A stretch of DNA of 64,000 nucleotides from Hennigella sp049177145 (lineage in GTDB: Bacteria; Bacillota_I; Bacilli_A; Mycoplasmatales; Mycoplasmoidaceae): contig CP185406.1 of the NCBI GenBank assembly GCA_049177145.1, positions 372,001-436,000 on the forward strand, written 5' to 3'. Below, piece after piece: positions 57,789 through 64,000 of this stretch (the stretch's first letter is position 1; the number at the start of each line of letters is the position of its first letter). The notes below the pieces were generated by a model that was not told the DNA's origin, did not search any database, and saw only the letters and a program-made list of their open reading frames with translations. The position numbers were made by a program, and so were the translations under genes.

Positions 57789-58382
57789 ATGAAAGAATTT
57801 ATTGTTGAAACTAGTGCAAGACATGTTCATGTTACACAAGAAACTTTAGAAGTTTTATGTGGTGCTGGTTTTAAATTAGAAGTTAAAAAACAATTATTGC
57901 AACCAGGAGAATTCCTAAGTGGTACTAAAGTAGATTTAGTTGGTCCAGTAAATCCTAAAACTGGACAAAACACTATGTTAAAAGGCGTTTCTATCCTTGG
58001 ACCAGTTAGAGATCACAACCAAGTTGAAGTATCTGCTACTGATGCAAGAGGCCTAAAGGTTCCTGTTGTAATTAGAGAATCTGGACACATTGAAGGTTCA
58101 GCACCAATTACAATTGTTGGTCCTGCTGGCAAAGTAGAACTAAAAGAAGGTTTAATTGTTGCTAAACGTCATGTTCACATGACACCAGAAGACGCAACAG
58201 AACTAGGTGTTAATAATGGAGACATTGTTAAAGTTGAAGTTAACACTAAAGATAGAAAGCTTATCTTTGATGACACTGTAGTTAGAGTTAAACCAACTTA
58301 TAAACTAGCTATGCACATTGATACTGATGAATCAAATGCTGCAAACTGTTCTGGACAGGTAATGGGTCACATTGTAAAATAA
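57789..58382 (+). CDS. pduL: PduL-type phosphate acyltransferase (phosphotransacetylase)
   Basis: 197-residue enzyme converting acyl-CoA plus phosphate to acyl phosphate. It has the two beta-barrel PduL domains, each with its His motif (SARHVHVT at residues about 9-16; AKRHVHMTPEDA at about 125-136) that bind zinc and phosphate. The start has an AATAGGAGTG ribosome site and a TATGTTAAAAT -10 element. No microcompartment shell genes or targeting extension are present, so this is likely the housekeeping phosphotransacetylase that turns acetyl-CoA from PFOR and PFL into acetyl phosphate (inference). A terminator-like repeat follows. Confidence 0.93.
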   Translation: MKEFIVETSARHVHVTQETLEVLCGAGFKLEVKKQLLQPGEFLSGTKVDLVGPVNPKTGQNTMLKGVSILGPVRDHNQVEVSATDARGLKVPVVIRESGHIEGSAPITIVGPAGKVELKEGLIVAKRHVHMTPEDATELGVNNGDIVKVEVNTKDRKLIFDDTVVRVKPTYKLAMHIDTDESNAANCSGQVMGHIVK

Positions 58383-58387
58383 TTAAT

Positions 58388-58423
58388 AATAAAAGTGGAT
58401 GCATGCAAATGTGTCCATTTTTT
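58388..58423 (+). terminator. Probable pduL terminator
   Basis: Imperfect inverted repeat (AAAAGTGGA ... TCCATTTTTT with wobble pairs) just after the pduL stop and before the lipoprotein gene. T-tract on the plus strand. Confidence 0.45.
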
Positions 58424-58502
58424 AATATCTATATTAAGGTAAATAAGTGCTCGTTCATATTCTTGATTGATATAATGAAATTAGTTATAAAAGGAGAAAA
58501 GA

Positions 58503-59258
58503 ATGAAAACAATTACAAAAATTTTATTACCATTAAGCACTCTTGTTGCAACCACTTCAATGGTTACGCCATTAGCTGCTTGTAATAAAGAAAATGATGA
58601 ATGAGCAAATGCTGTGGATTTAATGACATATGAGCCTGATCCTGAATTAATATATGAAGGGGATCCATTAACTAAGGATGATGCTACCGATGCATTATTT
58701 GGTGCCGAGAACGCTATTACATTAGTCAAACAAGACATCTACACATATCTTGCATGAGAATTTAAAAACGAACTACCTTTCGTTTTAGCATTATTAGGCA
58801 TATACTGAGCAGGGGAAGCACAAACGGTGGTTGGCTCTTTATCAGACCTTGATTTAGAATACAATTCAACAGAACACCAAGCCATCTTATCAGGAACCAT
58901 TAGGCTTAAAGCGGTTTGCGACATGCTTAATGCATCAGAAGAAAAAATTGGTACATATTCAATCGAAACAACACACAAAATTAATAATGTGCCATATAGC
59001 ATTGTCCACACTGAATGGGCGTTCGGTGAATATTGAACTTCATACTTTAAATTAGAGGACTTGGAAGAAAAAACAAATTGGTATGTGGATCGTTCATATA
59101 ATGCTTTTGCAAACTACAATAATCCTACGACCCCAGATGAACATGAATCAAGTTCAATAAGATTTAGTTATTTAAATATAGCCACAGAAGGTTATTATGA
59201 TGAATTAACAATGATTCGCTGGTGGTCATATTATCTAAATGGCGCGGAGCCGGCATAA
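58503..59258 (+). CDS. Putative surface lipoprotein
   Basis: 251 residues. A classic mollicute lipoprotein signal is seen: MKTITKILLPLSTLVATTSM, then a lipobox ending PLAAC with Cys27 as the lipidation site. The mature part is acidic, without membrane helices, and I recognise no family. Codon use differs from its neighbours: four of eight Trp codons are TGG, and the end (GGC GCG GAG CCG GCA) is GC-rich. This may indicate recent acquisition or diversification. AAAGGAGAAAAG ribosome site; own terminator. Confidence 0.8.
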
Positions 59259-59260
59259 CA

Positions 59261-59284
59261 AAAAAGAGGATTATTCCTCTTTTT
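59261..59284. terminator. Bidirectional terminator between lipoprotein and DUF1846 genes
   Basis: 10-bp stem (AAAAAGAGGA / TCCTCTTTTT, loop TTAT). The DUF1846 stop codon is in the loop, and T-tracts follow on both sides. Confidence 0.8.
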
Positions 59285-60776
59285 GTTTTTCTATAGTATT
59301 TGCAGGAATGTATGAACAAGCTTGTTCAGTAATATTTATTCCTAATTTTTGAAATACTTGTTGTTCTGCTTGCATTAAGATGCAACTTGCGTGGGCTTGT
59401 GTTCCTCTTAATAAAGGTAATTGTTTTAAAGCAATGGCTGCAAGTGGATTAGTTAGTGATTGAATAGCTAATGCAATTAATGCTTCAGATAAATTTAATC
59501 TTCCTTTATATCCAAATGAATCGTGTTTCATTTTTTTAATTGGATCTAGAACATATGGAGACATTAAATAAATGTCATCTTTTATTTTTCCTAGCATTTT
59601 TAAAGCATTAATGATTGCCGCAGCAGATGCAGTTAAATCTTTAGATTTCTTGCCTGTAACAATTACATTTCTCTTTATTTCAATTGCAACAGTATGTGTC
59701 TTTACTTCTTTTTGTTTGTCTAGACAAGCTTTTACACACACTCTATTGTCTGCTTTAACATCTGCATCATGCATTAAGTATTCAGCTTTAGTAATAATGG
59801 AATCATCATACTTGCCTAAGAATACGTCTTTCAATGCTCCATAGTATCTACGTACAATTTCTTTTTGAGCTTCATTTCTACATACTTTATCATTGGTGAT
59901 AGCAAAGCCAACCATATTAACACCCATGTCTGTTGGAGAGTGATATGGACTTCGTCCATATAGTTGTTTAAAGATTGCTTCCAATAATGGGAAACTTGCT
60001 ATATCTCTGTTATAGTTTGTAGCTGTTTCCTTGTGGTATTCAAGATGGAATGGATCAATCATATTACCATCATTTAAATCTAATGTAGCTGCTTCATAAG
60101 CTATGTTAACTGGATGTTTAAGTGGCAAATTCCAAACCGGGAATGTTTCATATTTGGCATATCCCGCTTTTTTCCCTCTTAAGTGGGCGTGATATAGTTG
60201 GCTTAAACAGGTAGCCATCTTTCCTGAACCAGGTCCTGGTGCAGTAACAATAACTAGCTTACGGTGTGTTTCCACATATTCATTTTTACCCAAGCCATCT
60301 TTAGATAAAATTTTTGGTAAATCTTTTGGATAACCATCAATTTTATAATGTTTATAAACCTTAACACCTAAGTTTCTTAAAAGTCTTGTAAATTCTTTAA
60401 TGTTAGGTGATTCTTCATACATTGAAATAACGACACCAGAAATTGGAAGACCAATTGATGAATATATACTAATCAATCTTTCAACCTCTGCTTGATATGA
60501 TAAGTTAGAGTCAACTCTAACTTTGTTATTAATTAAATCTTGCGCATTGACAGCAATAATTACTTCTGCATCTTTTTTAAATTGCATTAATAGTTGTAAT
60601 TTAGCATCACTATCAAATCCAGGTAAAACTCTTGCTGCATGTAGATCGTCTACTAATTTGCCACCAAATTCTAGGTAAAGTTTTGAATCGAACTTCTTAA
60701 CTCTATCTAAAATGGCTTTCTTTTGAATTTTTAAATATTTCTTAGTATCAAATCCTGCTTTTTTCATAAGTTTCAT
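59271..60776 (-). CDS. DUF1846 domain-containing protein
   Basis: 501-residue cytoplasmic protein of a family conserved in Firmicutes, of unknown function and about 495-500 residues long. Matching family features are GFDTKKYLKIQKKAILDRV near the start, RVLPGFDSDAKLQLL, a P-loop-like VTAPGPGSGKMATCLSQLYH (about 180-199), SPTDMGVNMVGFAI, MHDADVK, and LLRGTQAHASCIL. The P-loop suggests a nucleotide-dependent enzyme (inference). Start 60776 (or 60767) lies six bases from a TATTAT -10 box, so translation may be leaderless. Confidence 0.9.
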   Translation of the reverse strand: MKLMKKAGFDTKKYLKIQKKAILDRVKKFDSKLYLEFGGKLVDDLHAARVLPGFDSDAKLQLLMQFKKDAEVIIAVNAQDLINNKVRVDSNLSYQAEVERLISIYSSIGLPISGVVISMYEESPNIKEFTRLLRNLGVKVYKHYKIDGYPKDLPKILSKDGLGKNEYVETHRKLVIVTAPGPGSGKMATCLSQLYHAHLRGKKAGYAKYETFPVWNLPLKHPVNIAYEAATLDLNDGNMIDPFHLEYHKETATNYNRDIASFPLLEAIFKQLYGRSPYHSPTDMGVNMVGFAITNDKVCRNEAQKEIVRRYYGALKDVFLGKYDDSIITKAEYLMHDADVKADNRVCVKACLDKQKEVKTHTVAIEIKRNVIVTGKKSKDLTASAAAIINALKMLGKIKDDIYLMSPYVLDPIKKMKHDSFGYKGRLNLSEALIALAIQSLTNPLAAIALKQLPLLRGTQAHASCILMQAEQQVFQKLGINITEQACSYIPANTIEKQKEE

Positions 60777-60782
60777 TTTAAT

Positions 60783-60806
60783 ATAATAATTTTAAATTAT
60801 TATAAT
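60783..60806. promoter_or_regulatory. Divergent promoter region of DUF1846 and yigZ
   Basis: In 40 bases between divergent genes, an ATAATAATTT / AAATTATTAT palindrome carries a minus-strand TATTAT (60783-60788, six bases from the DUF1846 ATG) and a plus-strand TATAAT (60801-60806, ten bases from the yigZ ATG). Both transcripts would be leaderless or nearly so. Confidence 0.5.
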
Positions 60807-60816
60807 TTTTATATTA

Positions 60817-61398
60817 ATGAAAATTTTAACATCTACAATTCAATCAACATTCACTATCAAAAAATCAAAATTTTATTGTTTTGGTCATTTTGTTAACAAT
60901 AAAGATGAAGTTAAAGAATTGATTAGTAAATATAAGAAAAACTATCCTGATGCAAGTCATATTTGTTATGCTTATGTGCTAGATGATAAGACTTATTACT
61001 TTACTGATGGTGGCGAACCATCCGGAACTGCTGGTCAACCCATTTATAATGCTTTACAAACATTTCATTTAAATTACACTTTACTTATAGTAATTAGATA
61101 CTTTGGTGGAATTAAATTTGGGCCAGGACCTTTAAGGACAACATTTAAAGATATTGCCATTAAAACATTAGATTTAGGCAAATTCAAAGAATGTAATATT
61201 GTTGATATTGTTGAAATTAAAGTCCCGTATGACAAAATTAGGTCTGTACTATCTACATTTAGATCTTCAATACATAAAAAGAAATATGATAAGGAATATG
61301 TATTAATATGGTTAATTGGTAATAAGGAACAAATTATTAAACAACTAGACCACTTAGATCTTAAGCCTCAATCAATAAAAGAAAATCAAGTAGTTTAA
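60817..61398 (+). CDS. yigZ: YigZ/IMPACT family protein (UPF0029)
   Basis: 193-residue two-domain protein with the family signature DGGEPSGTAGQPIYNAL (residues about 67-83), followed by VIRYFGGIKFGPGPL. Members are implicated in translation regulation and binding to ribosome-associated factors; the biochemical role is unsettled. Start close to the predicted +1. Its TAA stop lies in a hairpin that also ends the convergent kinase gene. Confidence 0.92.
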   Translation: MKILTSTIQSTFTIKKSKFYCFGHFVNNKDEVKELISKYKKNYPDASHICYAYVLDDKTYYFTDGGEPSGTAGQPIYNALQTFHLNYTLLIVIRYFGGIKFGPGPLRTTFKDIAIKTLDLGKFKECNIVDIVEIKVPYDKIRSVLSTFRSSIHKKKYDKEYVLIWLIGNKEQIIKQLDHLDLKPQSIKENQVV

Positions 61399-61408
61399 CT
61401 ACTTGATT
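61384..61408. terminator. Bidirectional terminator with adjacent stop codons
   Basis: Perfect 12-bp stem (AATCAAGTAGTT / AACTACTTGATT with one central base). It contains the yigZ TAA (61396-61398) and, immediately adjacent, the minus-strand TAG of the kinase gene (61399-61401). The two genes converge with zero spacing. Confidence 0.8.
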
Positions 61409-62121
61409 ATTTTTCTTGTTTTAAGGGCTTTATCAATGATTTCCATCTCTTGTTCTACTGTCTTATCACTTACATCAATAACAATATATGGAATACGATA
61501 AGCAGCACATACTGATGTTAGATATTCAATATATCCTTTGTTTAATAATTTAAAATAAGTTTCATTTTGTTTAAAGTTCTTAATTTCAACTGATCTATTT
61601 CTCTTGTATAGTCTTTCTAGAAAATGGTCTCAGTCTAGTTTAAGAATAATATATAGCTTTGGAGTGCCTATTTCATAGATTAGTTGATTTACTTGATCTC
61701 TTCATAGTTTTTCATAATACTCAAAAACTGTAGGTTGATCTAACATATTATGGAAAGCAAACAATCTATCTTCAAATATGGTTCTATCAAATACTTTAAT
61801 AGCTGAGTTAGTTGATCCTAGTATGCAGGATTTATATCTTTCAAATCTATTTAAAAGGAATTGAAGTTGACAAACTGATTCAGCAATAACTTCTCTTTGA
61901 TACATTTTGTCTAACAAAATGTTCATTAGGTCGTTTGGATCGCTACTTAATTCATAAACTGGTTCAAATTTATATTTTTTAACTAGATTGGCAACAATAG
62001 TAGATTTACCAGCAGAAATCATACCACCAACTGCTATAGCATTAGCTTCTTTTTGTTTTTTAAAATTGTGTAAAACACATCTAGTTTTAAAACGCTTTTT
62101 ATAATCTTTTGGTACTTTCAT
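61399..62121 (-). CDS. Deoxynucleoside kinase (dGK/dAK/dCK type)
   Basis: 240-residue nucleoside salvage kinase. It has a P-loop AVGGMISAGKST (residues about 30-41) with an ERY-like ELSSDPND substrate region, then FDRTIFEDRLFAF (DRS/Arg catalytic segment), and lid and base regions with LYKRNRSVE. Mollicutes lack de novo nucleotide synthesis, so it pairs with hpt and apt in this window. Specificity cannot be told from the sequence. The frame runs through a TGA Trp at 61702. Confidence 0.9.
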
Positions 62122-62153
62122 ACTTAAAATTATAAATAATTTTAAGTAAATAT

Positions 62154-62765
62154 CTAAATAGATTTAGCTTTTGATAGGTCTTGCTTATAAGTTATCTTTC
62201 AATTTTGAGACTTATTAGATGAAATTATGAAATTAGATCTGGTGGGTTTTGCATTTAAATAAGTTAAAAGATCTCTTCCTGCTTTATTTTTCTTAGTATG
62301 TTTATAAACAAAGAATTTACAGAATTGGGGCGTTTGAATGTTATATTTACCAATTCTTAGGTCTGATTTGTTGGGTTTACCCAAAAAACACAATGTCCCG
62401 TATGACATTTTGCTATTTAACACCTTCAAAATGTCTTCAGGTTGTAGATTGATTCTAGCTGCATCATGGATAATGATTTTGTCTTGTGCTTTAGGATGTG
62501 AAATGGCTTTTATTCCATATTCAAATGACTCATTTCTATTTCTTCCACCAACAACAACCTTTATCTTCTTATTATCAATTTTTACTTTATGTAAATATTG
62601 TCTAGGAACAACTAGAATAATCTGTTTAATTTGACTAAATATCTGAAATAATTCTAGGCTGTATTGGTAAATTGGTTTTTTATTAATTGTTAAAAAACAT
62701 TTAGGTGTTTTTGAACCCAATCTTTTACCACCTCCAGCTGCTAAAATTATTGCATAATTTGCCAT
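62154..62765 (-). CDS. ispD: 2-C-methyl-D-erythritol 4-phosphate cytidylyltransferase
   Basis: MEP-pathway enzyme, CTP + MEP to CDP-ME. 203 residues, shorter than the usual 225-235. Nucleotidyltransferase motifs are retained: ILAAGGGKRLGSKTPKCFL (CTP binding, residues about 7-25), VGGRNRNESFEYGIKAI, and the IHDAAR signature. The C-terminal region ends earlier than normal but includes QTPQFCKF. The frame closes after a TGA Trp at 62199. The presence of both IspD and IspF, in separate loci, indicates an active non-mevalonate route (inference). Confidence 0.92.
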
Positions 62766-62840
62766 ATATATAATATTTTATACTTTTTAGGTATTTTCCT
62801 ATACAATTAAATAGCATAAATTCTTTTATGCAAAATTAGC

Positions 62841-62876
62841 ATGTGGGAGAGATTTAATCTTTTAGATCGTACCACG
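62841..62876 (+). promoter_or_regulatory. Probable ribosomal protein L1-binding leader of rplK-rplA
   Basis: In the 5' leader of rplK, GTGGGAGAGATTTAAT pairs across an internal loop with TAGATCGTACCACG. The conserved GTGGGAG and TACCAC arms are those by which ribosomal protein L1 represses its own operon in many bacteria. It sits about 30 bases before the ribosome-binding site. The call rests on pattern recognition. Confidence 0.6.
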
Positions 62877-62905
62877 TAGAGAACAACTTATAGGAGGTGT
62901 TGCTT

Positions 62906-63367
62906 GTGGCTAAGGAAAAAACTATAACTAGAGTAGCAATTGTCCACTTAATTGGAGGTCAAGCTAAACCAGGAACTACATTAGCTTCCTACGGTATTAA
63001 CATGGCTGAATTTACTAGACAATTCAACGATAAGACTAAAGACAGAATGGGTGAAGTTGTACCAGTACAAATTACTGCTTACAGTGACAAATCATTCAAA
63101 TTTATTATTAAAACTACACCAGCTTCTGTTCTATTAAAGAAAGCAGCAAAAGTCCAAAAAGCTGGTCATAACCAACTTACAGACAATGTTGCAACCATTT
63201 CTAAAGAAGAAGCAATGAAAATTGCTAAATACAAAATGCCTGATTTAGCTGTGTATGATGAAGAAGCAGCTTTAAGATGTATTGCTGGAACAGCAAAACA
63301 AATGGGTATTAAGATTAAAGGCGTTGATCTTTCACCTAATAAAACTGCTAAGGAAGGTAAGAAATAA
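62906..63367 (+). CDS. rplK: 50S ribosomal protein L11
   Basis: 153-residue L11, the GTPase-associated stalk-base protein. Recognisable parts are VHLIGGQAKPGTTLASYGINMAEFTRQFNDKT and the C-terminal TTPASVLLKKAA region, with QMGIKIKG. Start is GTG at 62906, eight bases after AGGAGG; the GTG at 62897 lies inside the Shine-Dalgarno and is rejected. L11's start context and length are as usual, with a short basic C-terminal tail. Overlaps rplA by one base. Confidence 0.97.
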   Translation: MAKEKTITRVAIVHLIGGQAKPGTTLASYGINMAEFTRQFNDKTKDRMGEVVPVQITAYSDKSFKFIIKTTPASVLLKKAAKVQKAGHNQLTDNVATISKEEAMKIAKYKMPDLAVYDEEAALRCIAGTAKQMGIKIKGVDLSPNKTAKEGKK

Positions 63368-64000
63368 TGGCTTTCCATGGTAAAAAATATACTGCTAGCG
63401 CTAAGTTAGTAGATAGAACTAAGTTCTATTCAGTAAAAGAAGCAGTTGAATTAGCAAAGAAAACATCTACCACTAAGTTTGATGGTGCTATTGATATTGC
63501 AATCAAGTTAAACCTTGATACAACAAAAGCAGAACAACAACTTAGAGGAACAATCGCTTTACCTCATTACTATGGTAAAAAGATTAGAATAGTAGCTATT
63601 ACTGACACAATCAGTGATGCTCAAGCTAAAGAAATGGGAATAAAAGTTGGAACAACTGACTTAATTAACGAAATTAAGGGTGGATGAATGGACTTTGACT
63701 TGATTATTACAAGCCCTAAGTTCATGGTTCCACTATCTAAATTAGGTAAAGTATTAGGTCCTAAAGGATTAATGCCTAACCCTAAATTAGGAACAGTTAC
63801 TCCAAATGTATTAGCAGCAGTTAAAGAATTCCAAAAAGGAAAATATAACTACCGTACTGATACTTATGGTAATATCCATATGAAAATTGGTAAGGCATCT
63901 GCTAAAACAGAAGATATCGTTGAAAACATTAATGCTCTATTAGACTTTATTAAGTCAAAACGTCCTGCTACAGTTAAGGGTGACTATATTCAAAACATAG
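63367..64000 (+). CDS. rplA: 50S ribosomal protein L1, runs off the window end
   Basis: First 211 residues of L1, which forms the ribosome L1 stalk and likely represses its own operon through the leader at 62841-62876. Family stretches are FYSVKEAVELAKKTSTTKFDGAIDI, ALPHYYGKKIRI, MPNPKLGTVT and NYRTDTYGNIHMKIGK. A TGA Trp codon at about 63685 is read through. Close to full length (about 225-230), so only the last residues are missing. Confidence 0.97.

Noticed and set aside
57789..58382. PduL as evidence of a bacterial microcompartment
   Set aside because: No shell proteins, diol dehydratase or targeting extension in the window; PduL also occurs as a free housekeeping enzyme.
62897..62905. 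Earlier GTG start for rplK
   Set aside because: It overlaps the AGGAGGTG Shine-Dalgarno itself; the GTG at 62906 has proper spacing and gives the normal L11 N-terminus.
1..64000. Insertion sequences, prophage genes or CRISPR arrays
   Set aside because: No transposase, integrase, phage structural gene or regularly spaced direct repeats were recognised.

Overview
The window comes from a wall-less Mollicute (Mycoplasma-like) genome. The DNA is strongly AT-rich. About fifty conserved proteins read through only if UGA codes tryptophan (genetic code 4). Genes are tightly packed, often with 1-base TAATG overlaps, and AT-rich hairpin terminators often run into stop codons. UGA is the usual Trp codon, for example just before MQSEGG in pyruvate:ferredoxin oxidoreductase and in hisS, aspS, lepA and uvrC. 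Most apparent ORF breaks are therefore Trp codons, not mutations. Pyruvate:ferredoxin oxidoreductase, an [FeFe]-hydrogenase and pyruvate formate-lyase together point to a strict or facultative anaerobe, probably host- or gut-associated. Two MEP isoprenoid genes (ispD, ispF) are present. The exact species cannot be read from the sequence.

Layout. 1-6812, minus strand: anaerobic pyruvate metabolism (PFOR, group B-type [FeFe]-hydrogenase, PFL-activating enzyme, PFL). 6933-11034: an exported M20 dipeptidase, then a LemA / DUF3137-like pair. 11044-15734: lepA, uvrC and two hypothetical genes that diverge from one symmetric -10 box. 15717-20773: an ABC exporter (permease, ATPase, permease). 20852-26583: yebC, two cytosolic M20 dipeptidases and a YfcC-type transporter, a likely peptide/amino-acid use module. 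26606-38303: tRNA-Leu, tatD, a long RNA-biology operon (rsmI, ybeY, dgkA, era, recO, secG, rnr, smpB), ybaB-recR, an SRP RNA gene, dnaG and glyS. 38395-45839: a membrane protein, ftsH, hpt, ispF, apt, secDF. 45930-49718: hisS, aspS and a PAP2-like membrane protein. 49840-56421: a 1708-residue FtsX-family permease with its ATPase. 56447-62765: mutM, coaD, a PduL-type phosphotransacylase, a lipoprotein, DUF1846, YigZ, a deoxynucleoside kinase and ispD. 62841-64000: the rplK-rplA ribosomal operon behind a probable L1-binding leader.

How the genes work together. PFOR and PFL both make acetyl-CoA. PFOR electrons can leave as H2 through the hydrogenase, PFL makes formate instead, and PduL can turn acetyl-CoA into acetyl phosphate for ATP synthesis. 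The acetate kinase, ferredoxin and hydrogenase maturases this requires are not in the window. The dipeptidases and YfcC transporter fit growth on host peptides, hpt/apt/dNK fit nucleotide salvage, and SecDF, SecG, the SRP RNA and FtsH form the secretion and membrane quality-control set.

The least expected biology is the H2/formate cluster with its palindromic operator and the long repeat-rich hydrogenase tail. The regulatory architecture is also unusual: symmetric promoters for leaderless genes, and terminators that contain the stop codons of both converging genes. No transposon, prophage or CRISPR array was seen.
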